A stretch of DNA of 49,926 nt from DATDYA01 sp035289165 (GCA_035289165.1 DATDYA010000035.1:1-49926); one strand, 5' to 3'. Positions 41,016 to 49,719 are shown, counted from the stretch's first letter. A program made the numbers and translations. The notes: generated by a model not told the origin, from the sequence alone.

Positions 41016-42686
41016 ATGTCGAAGAAATACTTTTTAGTATTTACATTTCTTACAACCTTGTTTTTATTCTCTCCGTTTTTAGTTTTGGCACAAGGCACAG
41101 AAGATGTTCCTCCGGAATTAAATCCGATTTGTTGGCAACAGAAGGAATGTGAAGAAAAGAGAAGGCTAATTTTAGACGCCACCGGTATTCAGGGTGAAGA
41201 ATACATGGATGAAAAAGTTAAAGAAGGATGGGTACCAAATGAGGAGCCCTGCAATAAAGATGGCTGGGGGAAATGTCTGCCCGCCAATTTGACGAGAACG
41301 GAGATTAGTTTTGGCGGTAAAAATACTTTTACAAATGTCGGCCAATTTTTGCAGACAAATTATAATTATCTTTTAGGGATCGCAGCGATTTTGGCCGTAG
41401 CGATGATTGTAATCGCTGGTTTTCAATGGACAGCATCGGGCGGTAACAGCGAGATGATCGGTAGCGCAAAAAAAAGAATTACCGGTGCGATCATTGGGCT
41501 ATTTATTGCTTACATGTCATTTTTCATTTTGAATACCATAAACCCAGCTTTGGTAAATTTACGTTTGCCACAAACTTGGTTAATAAGAGCACAACAATTA
41601 GCAGATACTTTTTGTGACTCAGTTGATCCGAGTGCTAAATTAGCTCACGCTGGACAGGGGAATAATTTGGTTCCTTTTGAAAGTTTAAAAGCTACGGATT
41701 TTAAGATATCGCCGACTTATTTTAGACGCGAAGAGACAGTTTTTCAGAGAGCGTTGGGAGCGTGTAGAGAACTAGAAAATACAGGCAGAGGCATCAGTGG
41801 TGCCCAAACTGGTGGTGTTATTTCAAAGTATTGGTGTTTAGAAAGTTTGTTTAAGGAACTTGAGAAGACCCATGCGCCTTTAGAAAAAAATCTTATTGCC
41901 ATGTGTGGTAATAAGTATTACGCCTCAAACAATCCTCAAGCCACCTGTCAGGGCAATGTTTGCAAGCCGACACGACAATTAAATCGCTTTGGAAAAATAG
42001 AAGCTGTGGCCATGAATTGTGCTTTAGATAAAAAACAGACGGGCGACGCGGGTTTGGGTAGTGGTAATTACGAATATTCGTGTGAGCCCGGAGCCTTAAC
42101 CGGAATACTACGTGACCCACAAAATAGGTTTGGTAACAGCCCGCTAGAAAGTGTTTGGCTGGCCGAAGTGTGTAACAATGGAGTAGTAAACGAGCAGTGG
42201 ACTCAAAAAGCTTCGGGCCAGGACATCGCTGAGTTTATAGACAATCAATCGAATTTTGAATTTGGTCAAGAATATATAAGTGGTTCTACCGAGTGTGATG
42301 ATAAGGGTAACACAGCGGGTATTTATATAGTTATTAACGTCGATGACAGAAATGATGTTTTAGGGACTGCGGATGATGATTTGGCAGTAGGATGTCGAGG
42401 CGGGGGATCGGTTTGCAATACTAATTTGGCATACATTTTAAATAATGAGTTTAAAACCGCACCCGGCTATTTTGAGCTTATGGGTGGTGGACAAATTTGG
42501 ACCCCCTTTGGTAATTATAACTTCAATCCATCGATAGAACACGAAGAGGATGAAGTACGGGCTATTTTAGGAAAGTACGGTGCCCCGGCAGTAGATTTTA
42601 TTCGTTCTTATCTACTAAAGCCACAAGATATCTATCAGGGGAAGAATGTGGAAATAAACCTGTTGCAGGGTTTTATTCCGGATTAG
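41016..42686 (+). CDS. TrbC/VirB2-like membrane protein with cysteine-rich extracytoplasmic region
   Basis: 556 residues from ATG 41016; the in-frame ATG at 40980 lies inside the preceding gene. The signal peptide is ~1-25 (VFTFLTTLFLFSPFLVLA). A small Cys-containing segment follows. Two transmembrane helices (~115-137 and ~153-175) around QWTASGGNSEMIGSAKKRI carry the TrbC/VirB2-type signature of CPR proteins. The long remainder has about a dozen cysteines and several Asn/Gly-rich turns. True VirB2 pilins are ~100 residues, so this is a pilin-like domain embedded in a larger protein. It is coupled to the DsbA-like gene, which may assist its cysteines (inference). Confidence 0.82.
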   Translation: MSKKYFLVFTFLTTLFLFSPFLVLAQGTEDVPPELNPICWQQKECEEKRRLILDATGIQGEEYMDEKVKEGWVPNEEPCNKDGWGKCLPANLTRTEISFGGKNTFTNVGQFLQTNYNYLLGIAAILAVAMIVIAGFQWTASGGNSEMIGSAKKRITGAIIGLFIAYMSFFILNTINPALVNLRLPQTWLIRAQQLADTFCDSVDPSAKLAHAGQGNNLVPFESLKATDFKISPTYFRREETVFQRALGACRELENTGRGISGAQTGGVISKYWCLESLFKELEKTHAPLEKNLIAMCGNKYYASNNPQATCQGNVCKPTRQLNRFGKIEAVAMNCALDKKQTGDAGLGSGNYEYSCEPGALTGILRDPQNRFGNSPLESVWLAEVCNNGVVNEQWTQKASGQDIAEFIDNQSNFEFGQEYISGSTECDDKGNTAGIYIVINVDDRNDVLGTADDDLAVGCRGGGSVCNTNLAYILNNEFKTAPGYFELMGGGQIWTPFGNYNFNPSIEHEEDEVRAILGKYGAPAVDFIRSYLLKPQDIYQGKNVEINLLQGFIPD

Positions 42687-42706
42687 TCATCATTAATTTC
42701 GTCAGG

Positions 42707-42735
42707 TTGACAGAACCATATTTATCTGCTTAGAT
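42707..42735 (+). promoter_or_regulatory. Promoter of uvrA (leaderless arrangement)
   Basis: TTGACA, a 17-base spacer and TTAGAT preceded by TGC. The -10 ends 7 bases before ATG 42743. Confidence 0.65.
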
Positions 42736-42742
42736 ATATATT

Positions 42743-45547
42743 ATGCCAGATAAAATTATCATCAAAAACGCCAGGGTACATAACCTTAAAAATGTTTCTC
42801 TGGAGTTGCCAAAAAATAAGTTAATTGTTGTGACAGGACTTTCCGGATCAGGGAAGTCCTCTTTAGCTTTCGATACTATCTACGCCGAGGGCCAACGTCG
42901 TTATGCGGAGAGCCTGTCGGCTTACGCCCGGCAATTTATGGAAGTCAGGGACAAACCCGATGTGGACAGTATTGAGGGGCTGTCGCCAACTATTGCGATT
43001 GATCAAAAGTCTTCTTCACAAAATCCACGCTCAACAGTCGGTACGGTTAGTGAGACTTATGATTATCTCCGTTTATTATTTGCGCGTGAAGGGGTCCAGT
43101 ATTGCCCAGACTGTGAGGAAAAGGTGGTATCGTACCGGACAGGAAGCATTGTCGAGAAAGTTCGACGAATGTTGAAAGAAAAGAAGGTGATTACGATTTT
43201 GGCTCCACTTATTATGGAAGGAAAGGTTAAAGCCGAGGAGTTAGTGGAACGAGTGGAAAAATCCGGAACGGAATGGGTTAGAATTAATGGAGAAATTTTA
43301 CGGATCAATGATTTATTAAATTTTTCTTTTAAGACCAACGAAGATTATACAGTTGAAGTCGTGGTCGGTAAAGTTTCTGGCGCTAAAAAAGAAGACCCGG
43401 GTGCATTGGTTGAAAAGGCGATCGACCTCGGTAATGGTTTTGTGGTTATCTTAAAAGAAGATAAAGCAGAGATGTTTTCAACCGTTGGCTGGTGTCCTCG
43501 TTGTAAAAAGATAATGCCGGCTTTGGATGTGCGTAGTTTTAGTTTTAACAGCCCTTATGGGGCTTGTCCACATTGTACTGGTTTGGGTGTGAGTATGGAA
43601 GTTGATCCAGAATTGGTTATCCCGAATCCCAGGCTGACTCTAGCGGAAGGGGCAATCCAACCCTGGACACGTATTACGGGCAACCAGCAGTTTTACCAAA
43701 AATTATTAGCCGCTTTAGCCGAGGCCCATGGTTTTTCTGTTCATACTCCGGTTGAGAGTATAAAAAAAGAAACCATGGATTTAATTTTTCACGGTACGCA
43801 TGGCCGTGAATATACCGTGGATAATAAAAGAATAGCTTATCCCGGTGTTTTAGACGATCTTTTAAATCGGTATAAAGAAACCAAGTCTGACTATGTTCGC
43901 AAAGAAATTGAACAATACATGCGCGAGAAGATCTGCCCGATTTGTGAAGGTAAAAAACTGCGTCGAGAGTCTTTGTTTGTAAAAATTGGGAAATATAGTA
44001 TCTCGGATTTAACAGAAATTAGTTTGAGTGAGCTAATCCTAGAGATGAAACAGGTTTTAAAGATTAATGAAAAAAATCAAGTTTTACAATCTATCGTTAA
44101 AGAATTGGTGCCAAGACTTACCAATCTAAGCCAGGTTGGTTTAGATTATTTGAGTCTGGGTCGGACCATGAATACTTTATCGGGCGGTGAAGTAACGAGA
44201 GTAAGATTAGCTACCCAGCTTTCGGCTGGTTTGACTGGTGTTATCTATGTGTTAGATGAGCCATCGGTTGGTTTACACCCTCGCGATACAGCTAAATTAA
44301 TCGATACTTTAAAATATCTTCGGGACAAAGGGAATACTGTGGTCGTGGTTGAGCATGATGCGGCCATTATAAAAGCCGCCGATCATTTGGTAGACATCGG
44401 CCCCGGTGCGGGCATTCATGGTGGCGAGCTTATTGTGTCTGGTACTATGGCTGAGGCGTTAAAGAATAAAAATTCTTTAACTGTCGCTTATCTTTTGGGT
44501 AAAGAAAAAATTGAGCGTGAGAAAAAGTTAGAAAAAATATCAAAAAGTGCTAAAGCAGTAAAGGCTAAGGAAATTAGTATTATCGGCGCTAAGGGGTATA
44601 ACTTAAAAGATATTGACATTTCAATTCCGTTGCAAAAGTTAGTCTGCGTAACCGGTGTATCCGGTTCGGGGAAATCAACTCTTATAATCGACATCTTGAG
44701 TCGGGTGTTGTCTAAACATTTTTATCGGGCCAAAGAAGAACCAGCCGAACATAAAGAGGTTAAAGGTTTAGAAAACGTTGATAAAGTCATCTCAATCGAC
44801 CAGTCGCCAATTGGTCGTACCCCTCGGTCTAACCCAGCCACTTACACTGGTGTTTTTACTCTCATTCGTGATTTGTTCGCTAATTTACCCGAAGCTAAAT
44901 TACGCGGTTATGACGCCGGCAAGTTTAGTTTTAATGTTAAGGGTGGAGGAAGGTGCGAGGCTTGTGCCGGCGAAGGTTATATTCGTATTCCAATGCAATT
45001 TTTAACGGATGTATTTGTGGAGTGTGAGGAGTGTAATGGTTCAAGATATAACGGAGAAGCGTTGGAGGTACATTATAAAAATAAAAATATCGCGGAAGTC
45101 TTGGAAATGACTATTGAAGAGGCCTTTAAATTTTTTACTGACCAAGTATCGATTGCTGAAAAGTTGGATGTTTTGCGACAAGTGGGGTTGGGTTATCTAC
45201 ATTTGGGTCAGCCAGCGACCAACTTATCTGGTGGTGAGGCGCAGCGCATAAAGCTCGCGACTGAATTATCTCGACCGTCGACGGGCAATACTTTGTATAT
45301 TTTAGATGAACCAACGACCGGTCTTCATTTCGAAGATGTAAAGCACCTTTTGGAAGTATTGGTTAAGTTGGTTGAGAAGGGTAACAGTGTTTTGGTAATT
45401 GAACATAATACTGAAGTAATCCGGGCCTCGGATTGGGTAATTGATCTTGGACCCGATGGCGGACGCGAAGGTGGGGAAGTGGTGGCCGTCGGTACTCCAG
45501 AAGATGTTAAAAAATGTAAAAAAAGTTGGACCGGAAAATATCTTTAG
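42743..45547 (+). CDS. uvrA: Excinuclease ABC subunit A (UvrA)
   Basis: Damage-recognition ATPase of nucleotide excision repair. It has 934 residues, normal length, with two ABC modules. Module 1 has Walker A GLSGSGKSS (~31-39) and signature LSGGEVTRVRLATQL with Walker B YVLDEPSVGLHPRD. Module 2 has GVSGSGKST, LSGGEAQRIKLATEL and YILDEPTTGLHFED. Zinc sites: CPRC with CPHC near 252-278, CPIC near 394, and the C-terminal CEACAGEGY / CEECNGSRY hairpin (~738-764). UvrB and UvrC are not in the window. The predicted message is leaderless. A terminator follows at 45573. Confidence 0.97.
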   Translation: MPDKIIIKNARVHNLKNVSLELPKNKLIVVTGLSGSGKSSLAFDTIYAEGQRRYAESLSAYARQFMEVRDKPDVDSIEGLSPTIAIDQKSSSQNPRSTVGTVSETYDYLRLLFAREGVQYCPDCEEKVVSYRTGSIVEKVRRMLKEKKVITILAPLIMEGKVKAEELVERVEKSGTEWVRINGEILRINDLLNFSFKTNEDYTVEVVVGKVSGAKKEDPGALVEKAIDLGNGFVVILKEDKAEMFSTVGWCPRCKKIMPALDVRSFSFNSPYGACPHCTGLGVSMEVDPELVIPNPRLTLAEGAIQPWTRITGNQQFYQKLLAALAEAHGFSVHTPVESIKKETMDLIFHGTHGREYTVDNKRIAYPGVLDDLLNRYKETKSDYVRKEIEQYMREKICPICEGKKLRRESLFVKIGKYSISDLTEISLSELILEMKQVLKINEKNQVLQSIVKELVPRLTNLSQVGLDYLSLGRTMNTLSGGEVTRVRLATQLSAGLTGVIYVLDEPSVGLHPRDTAKLIDTLKYLRDKGNTVVVVEHDAAIIKAADHLVDIGPGAGIHGGELIVSGTMAEALKNKNSLTVAYLLGKEKIEREKKLEKISKSAKAVKAKEISIIGAKGYNLKDIDISIPLQKLVCVTGVSGSGKSTLIIDILSRVLSKHFYRAKEEPAEHKEVKGLENVDKVISIDQSPIGRTPRSNPATYTGVFTLIRDLFANLPEAKLRGYDAGKFSFNVKGGGRCEACAGEGYIRIPMQFLTDVFVECEECNGSRYNGEALEVHYKNKNIAEVLEMTIEEAFKFFTDQVSIAEKLDVLRQVGLGYLHLGQPATNLSGGEAQRIKLATELSRPSTGNTLYILDEPTTGLHFEDVKHLLEVLVKLVEKGNSVLVIEHNTEVIRASDWVIDLGPDGGREGGEVVAVGTPEDVKKCKKSWTGKYL

Positions 45548-45572
45548 GGTTAAATGCTGGAAAAATTGTATT

Positions 45573-45604
45573 AAAAAACATGCACCAATCGGCGCGTGTT
45601 TTTT
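45573..45604 (+). terminator. Terminator after uvrA
   Basis: AAAAAACATGC (45573-45583) pairs with GCGTGTTTTTT (45594-45604), including one G-T pair, and ends in T6. Confidence 0.8.
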
Positions 45605-45617
45605 GTAATCGGGTGGG

Positions 45618-46142
45618 TTATTTAATAGTATCAGTAATCGCCCTCATTTCATCTAACCTGTCTCCGTCGTCTATATAGAGGTATATCCCATATTTTTGCC
45701 CAGCCACAGTTCTTTCCTCATAACCAGGAGGATAATCTACTCCCTGGTTACTTGGTTTAGTTGGAAAGTCGTTGACTTTCCAAATTTCTATACGGATTTC
45801 ACCGTTACTTCCTTTTCGAGTGAGGGTTAGCCATTTATTCCCATCGGCGTCACCATTCGCCAGTTTTACGTCATAGATATTAACTGGGTACCCGATGGAG
45901 ATACCAAGATATGGATCAGAGATACGCTCCCAGCCAAAACTATTAAACAAATCTTGTTCGGAGTCTCCGTAGTCAGTCGGCGTGTCGGTAGTTTTGGCGA
46001 CGTCTTCCTTTGTTTGTGCTGGCAGAGTAGTGGAGTTAGAATCTTGTGGTCCAGGTGTGGGGCCAGAATTTTTTTGACATCCACCGCCAATAAGTAACGC
46101 GGCGATGGCAAAACTTAAACCAAATTTGTTTAGTGCACTCAT
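45618..46142 (-). CDS. Putative lipoprotein, unknown function
   Basis: 174 residues from ATG 46142. A start at 46220 is also in frame but would place 26 residues before the signal peptide and run through the rplS terminator. The signal peptide MSALNKFGLSFAIAALLIGG leads into a probable lipobox ending GGGC (Cys ~23). A Ser/Thr/Pro-rich linker (~25-60) and a beta-rich domain with YLGISIGYP and GEIRIEIWKV follow. The last part resembles PsbP/Mog1-like folds, similar in outline to the protein at 13081. Function unknown. It converges on uvrA. Confidence 0.75.
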   Translation of the reverse strand: MSALNKFGLSFAIAALLIGGGCQKNSGPTPGPQDSNSTTLPAQTKEDVAKTTDTPTDYGDSEQDLFNSFGWERISDPYLGISIGYPVNIYDVKLANGDADGNKWLTLTRKGSNGEIRIEIWKVNDFPTKPSNQGVDYPPGYEERTVAGQKYGIYLYIDDGDRLDEMRAITDTIK

Positions 46143-46211
46143 ATATTTTTTAAAAATGGTATAAACGTATGTTTGGATAATAGCAGAGAAAGACGAAATG
46201 GGCAATAAATA

Positions 46212-46240
46212 AAACATCACCCGGTTAATGGGTGATGTTT
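46212..46240 (-). terminator. Terminator after rplS
   Basis: AAACATCACCC and its complement GGGTGATGTTT (46212-46222 and 46230-46240), followed on the minus strand by TTTATTTATT. Confidence 0.85.
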
Positions 46241-46250
46241 GTAGATGAAT

Positions 46251-46586
46251 TTAGCTTAGTTTTTCTTCTTTTAAACGTCGTTTGAATTTTGGGTTTCGTA
46301 AGTGGTTTAACTTGGCGCGTCGGACAATGAATTGACGTACTGGTTCGATTTTGGCAATGGCGGGAGAATAGATTGGGAAGATTTTTTCCACACCTATACC
46401 ATCCGAAGTTTTTCTTACAGTGATAGTGGCGCCAGATTCTTTGCCGTGTTTGGCGGCGATGATAGTGCCTTCGAAAATCTGGATACGTTCTTTTTCTTCG
46501 CCCTTAGTATTGGTTTCTTTGATTTTTTGGTGGACTTTTACAACCATACCTGGTTTATAGTCCAAAATTTTGTTGTCTTCAGCCAT
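46251..46586 (-). CDS. rplS: 50S ribosomal protein L19
   Basis: 111 residues, typical L19. The N-terminal GMVVKVHQKIKE strand is followed by RIQIFEGTIIAAKHG, ATITVRKTSDGIGVEKIFPIYSP and the conserved end VRRAKLNHLRN in sequence. It lies at the interface of the subunits in the large ribosomal subunit. It is the last gene of a minus-strand operon with the RluA-family gene and gmk. In many bacteria rplS sits with trmD and rimM instead, so the context here is different. The terminator at 46212-46240 ends the unit. Confidence 0.95.
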   Translation of the reverse strand: MAEDNKILDYKPGMVVKVHQKIKETNTKGEEKERIQIFEGTIIAAKHGKESGATITVRKTSDGIGVEKIFPIYSPAIAKIEPVRQFIVRRAKLNHLRNPKFKRRLKEEKLS

Positions 46587-46616
46587 AGAATTTTTTAGTG
46601 TTAAAGCTCCGTGATT

Positions 46617-47237
46617 TTACTTTATTTTAGGTTTTTTGTCAAGATTAGGCCAAGTCTTGAGTTCAGTTTCGATTATTTTAGCCATTTTTTCGATTGTTTC
46701 GCTTAGGCGACCTTCCTTATTGATCACCCGATATTGGTAATTTTTGGAGCGGGCTATCTCACCTTTAGCAATAACCATGCGTTTTCTAGCCATGTCTTTG
46801 GTCATGCCACCTCTTTTTAAGATACGTTTTTCCAGGTTGGCGAGTTTATCTGGTAGTAGAAAAATAGCCAAGTGGGGGATTTTCTGTTTTTCGAGATTTT
46901 TTTTGCCATTGACGTCGAGTTGCCACAATACAACATCATATTTTTTTAAGAGAGGGAACAGATGCCGGAGCTGGGTACCGTAATAATTATCTGCTAGTAG
47001 GTTGTATTCTAAAAAATCACCGCTAGCAATTTTTTTCTCAAAGGTTTTTTTGCTAACGAAATGGTAAGTTGTCCCGGGGATGTCTTCTGGTCGTGGTGTA
47101 CGCGAGGTGGTTGTAACCAAATTAATAGAATTTGGCAACATTTCTAATAAAGCTCGTATGCTCGAGGTTTTTCCTCCACCGCCGGGAGCGGAGATAATTA
47201 CCAACATTCCTTTTTTTACTGTTTTAGTTTTCGGCAT
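46617..47237 (-). CDS. gmk: Guanylate kinase
   Basis: Phosphorylates GMP to GDP. It has 206 residues, normal length. The P-loop is SAPGGGGKTSS (16-26), unusual in having Pro-Gly-Gly in place of the common GPSGxGKS/T. The GMP site is present: TTTSRTPRPEDIPGTTYHF (~38-56) and GDFLEYNLLADNYYGT. The lid region RILKRGGMTKDMARKR (~134-150) is basic. The start ATG lies one base from the stop of the pseudouridine synthase gene, so translation is coupled. Downstream is rplS. Confidence 0.93.
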   Translation of the reverse strand: MPKTKTVKKGMLVIISAPGGGGKTSSIRALLEMLPNSINLVTTTSRTPRPEDIPGTTYHFVSKKTFEKKIASGDFLEYNLLADNYYGTQLRHLFPLLKKYDVVLWQLDVNGKKNLEKQKIPHLAIFLLPDKLANLEKRILKRGGMTKDMARKRMVIAKGEIARSKNYQYRVINKEGRLSETIEKMAKIIETELKTWPNLDKKPKIK

Positions 47238-47238
47238 A

Positions 47239-48213
47239 TTATTTAAGAGCCTTTAAAAAAACTTCAAGCTCTTTTGGTAGGGAAGAGAGATAAGATTTTT
47301 TATCTCCCTCTAGATCCACAAAACTTAATTCATGACAGTGTAAAAACAAGCGACCAAGTTTTTTATCCCATACTTGTTTATTCTTTTTTTGGAAATATAA
47401 TGGATCGCCGACAACCGGATGGTTATACGCTAAGAAATGGGCGCGGATTTGGTGCATACGACCGGTGTGGATTTTAACTTTTAGCAAAGTAAAGTTTACA
47501 AATCTTTTTTCTACCCAGAATTCCGTTTCAGCTTTTTTACCTTCTTCGGTTGCTCGGCCGCGCATGGTTTGGGGAATGGCGGCGATTCGTTCGCTGGTTT
47601 TAGAACGGGTCAAGGGAAATTTAATTTCATTCCAGTCTTTTTCGACTTGGCCGTGAACTAAGACTAGATATTCTTTATCTATTTGTCGAGTTTTAAAAAG
47701 ATTTTTTAAATGATCGAACGTCGCCTCGGTGCGGGGGATAACGAGTAAACCCGAAGCTTCTTTATCCAAACGGTGAACAATACCGGGGCGAAGTAAATCC
47801 TCGCCAATTTTTGTGAGTTCAGGATATTTTTGAACTAGTAGTTCGGCCAGCGAGTCTTTTTCTCGCCGTTCAGTTGAATGGGTCAACATTCCCCACGGTT
47901 TTTCAATGATTAAATAAGTAGGTGTTTCTTCAAGGATTTTAATATCCTTAAACGTAAAAGTAGGGTAGACAGGTGCTTCGGTAATTAGTGTTTTATCGGT
48001 TGTGCTATCGTTTGTTTGAATTTGGATTTGGTCACCGATAACTAATTTTTGTCCGCTTTTTCTCGGCGCCTCTTTATTAACAGTGACACCATTATTGGTG
48101 ATTAATTTTTGTATTTGAGACCGAGTGATGCCAAGTCTCTCAGCTAAAAAAAGATCAAGCCGTTCGCCGGCTGATTCGGAGTCAATAATAATTATATTTT
48201 TTTCGTCTTTCAT
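47239..48213 (-). CDS. RluA-family 23S rRNA/tRNA pseudouridine synthase
   Basis: 324 residues. An S4 RNA-binding domain (~14-70, ERLDLFLAERLGITRSQIQ) precedes the catalytic domain. The catalytic motif is GIVHRLDKEASGLLV with Asp150. The usual HRLDxxTSG has Ala for Thr here. KTRQIDKEYLVLVHG and the conserved HTGRMHQIRAHF motif complete the active site. Closest in plan to RluD, which modifies helix 69 of 23S rRNA; exact target not certain. It is first in an operon with gmk and rplS. tRNA-Ile lies 6 bases upstream, so they may share a transcript. Confidence 0.92.
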   Translation of the reverse strand: MKDEKNIIIIDSESAGERLDLFLAERLGITRSQIQKLITNNGVTVNKEAPRKSGQKLVIGDQIQIQTNDSTTDKTLITEAPVYPTFTFKDIKILEETPTYLIIEKPWGMLTHSTERREKDSLAELLVQKYPELTKIGEDLLRPGIVHRLDKEASGLLVIPRTEATFDHLKNLFKTRQIDKEYLVLVHGQVEKDWNEIKFPLTRSKTSERIAAIPQTMRGRATEEGKKAETEFWVEKRFVNFTLLKVKIHTGRMHQIRAHFLAYNHPVVGDPLYFQKKNKQVWDKKLGRLFLHCHELSFVDLEGDKKSYLSSLPKELEVFLKALK

Positions 48214-48219
48214 AAATCG

Positions 48220-48292
48220 TGCGCCCAGATGGATTTGAACCGTCAGCCTACGGCTTATAAGACCGTTGCTCTAACCATTGAGCTATGGGCGC
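48220..48292 (-). tRNA. tRNA-Ile (anticodon UAU)
   Basis: Complete cloverleaf on the minus strand. The acceptor stem is GCGCCCA/TGGGCGC and the D-stem is GCTC/GAGC. The anticodon stem ACGGT/GCCGT carries the loop CTTATAA, giving anticodon TAT (reads AUA). The T-arm is GACGG-TTCAAAT-CCATC with one C/A mismatch. The discriminator is A and CCA is not encoded. Most bacteria read AUA with a lysidine-modified CAU tRNA, so the UAU type is unusual. Its first ten bases overlap the 3' end of the upstream gene. Confidence 0.9.
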
Positions 48293-48957
48293 GTTTTAAT
48301 GAACATGTCCGTGATTACCTGTATGGACATTAGAACTTTTTCTGTTAATCTGGCGTTACCTATTTTGATATTGCACGTGCCGTGTCCAAAACCGCGTTTG
48401 TGGTTTATTTTTATTGAATTACTTTGTTTTATATAAGGTTTGCAGAATTGTTTTATTGGTATGCTAATTACTTTCGACCAAAATTCAATTTCTTTTTCAA
48501 TGTCCATGTCGTTATATAAGTGGAGATACACCCTTAGATTATTTTTAGATACACCTAAGCATTTTGTAAGCCACAATATAGAGAAGTTTATTATTGATGG
48601 ATCTGTGTTAGAAACACTCAGGTCAGCCGTATGGCTTTTAGTGCCCTCTCCCCAATAAAGAAATAGCCCAGCTATAAAGAGATCCCTATTGTTTAATGGC
48701 AAGATATTTTTTTTCTCTGATTCATAAATGGTCTTTAATCTATGATCTCTTTTTGTTTTCATTGTGACTCTAAATTTTTCAATTCTGCCTTCGTTTTTAT
48801 CGCGCAATTCTTTTATCCGTTCCCGCGACAGGGGGTATGGAGACAACCAGTAACTCAGAGTGCTTTTACCGACTTTTAAAGATGATTTAATTTGGCTGTA
48901 ACTCATTCCTTGTAAACGTAGGGCAATTGCCTTTTGTTTGTCGTCGAACCTCGTCAT
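48283..48957 (-). CDS. HTH protein of a homing-endonuclease-like family, overlapping tRNA-Ile
   Basis: 224 residues. The N-terminal helix-turn-helix (~7-40, SYSQIKSSLKVGKSTLSYWL) is of the resolvase/transposase type. A basic linker precedes a domain with LFIAGLFLYWGEGTKSH, SVSNTDPSIINFSILWL and EIEFWSKVISIPIKQF. This pattern recalls LAGLIDADG-like endonucleases and related mobile proteins (family recall, not verified). The stop codon TAG lies inside the first ten bases of the tRNA, so the gene's last four codons are tRNA sequence. That arrangement suggests insertion next to the tRNA or capture of it as a 3' end. A TGC-TAAAAT element (49011-49003, minus) may be its promoter. Confidence 0.8.
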   Translation of the reverse strand: MTRFDDKQKAIALRLQGMSYSQIKSSLKVGKSTLSYWLSPYPLSRERIKELRDKNEGRIEKFRVTMKTKRDHRLKTIYESEKKNILPLNNRDLFIAGLFLYWGEGTKSHTADLSVSNTDPSIINFSILWLTKCLGVSKNNLRVYLHLYNDMDIEKEIEFWSKVISIPIKQFCKPYIKQSNSIKINHKRGFGHGTCNIKIGNARLTEKVLMSIQVITDMFIKTRP

Positions 48958-49140
48958 AATTGAACTACTAATAAATTATTTTACGTTGTTTTTACTCGTT
49001 CAATTTTAGCATAAATTTTTAAAGGACGCAACGATCTTTAGAAACAAACAAAACAATTTTACATTACCACTATCTTAGCGGGCGCGATTAATGCCCTCAG
49101 TATACCAGTTTTGCTGAATAATTCAAGAGTAAGCCAACCA

Positions 49141-49169
49141 TTGCCAGCGGAGCGATTCATTGCTAAAAT
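49141..49169 (+). promoter_or_regulatory. Promoter of the PAP2/manC unit
   Basis: TTGCCA, a 17-base spacer and TAAAAT with TGC before it. The RNA starts near 49176, which excludes an ATG-like start at 49111 and supports ATG 49195. Confidence 0.7.
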
Positions 49170-49194
49170 AGTAAGCAACTTATACATTATCTAT

Positions 49195-49719
49195 ATGGGT
49201 TTTAATACCAATTGGTTTTTAAGCATAAATCGTCTGGTTGGGAAGAATAAATGGCTCGATGCTTTTGGCCGGGCTGGGGCGGAATGGGTGATTGTCGCTA
49301 TGGTCGCCTGGTTTGCGGTAGCGGCTATGGTGGCGGGATATCCTAGCGAACGAGCGATTTTAAAGCCGATTATTATTTTAGGCTCAAGCTGGTCTTTGGC
49401 GTGGATAATAAATTTACTAATTGGCATGATTGTTAAAGAGCCGCGTCCACATTTAAAACACCCGGAGAGTCAGTTGCTTTTCCGACCACTCATGAGTTGG
49501 AAATCTTTTCCTTCCGATCACAGCATGGCGGCTTTCCTGATGTTTTTTACCGCTTTAAATTACAACCTGCCGCTATCCTGGTCATTATTACCCTTGGCAC
49601 TTTGGGTAGCCTGGGGTAGGGTATATTCAGGGGTGCATTACCCCCTAGATACAGTCGGGGGAGCGGTAGTGGCTGGACTTGTTGCTCTTCTGGTTCATTA
49701 TTTATTGGCATTTCTATGA
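49195..49719 (+). CDS. PAP2-family membrane phosphatase (possible undecaprenyl-diphosphatase)
   Basis: 174 residues from ATG 49195, the first start after the promoter. About five transmembrane helices. All three PAP2 phosphatase motifs are present: KEPRPH (~81-86), FPSDHS (~105-110, a common variant of PSGH) and GRVYSGVHYPLDTVGG with the catalytic His. Relatives such as BcrC dephosphorylate undecaprenyl diphosphate to recycle the lipid carrier of wall and polysaccharide synthesis. Its stop overlaps the start of the mannose-1-phosphate guanylyltransferase gene (ATGA), placing it in polysaccharide metabolism. Confidence 0.88.
   Translation: MGFNTNWFLSINRLVGKNKWLDAFGRAGAEWVIVAMVAWFAVAAMVAGYPSERAILKPIIILGSSWSLAWIINLLIGMIVKEPRPHLKHPESQLLFRPLMSWKSFPSDHSMAAFLMFFTALNYNLPLSWSLLPLALWVAWGRVYSGVHYPLDTVGGAVVAGLVALLVHYLLAFL

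Noticed and set aside
46143..46220. Longer form of the lipoprotein from 46220
   Set aside because: It would overlap the rplS terminator and bury the signal peptide behind 26 residues.
49111..49194. N-terminal extension of the PAP2 gene from 49111
   Set aside because: It would begin upstream of the predicted promoter and adds 28 residues unlike the family.
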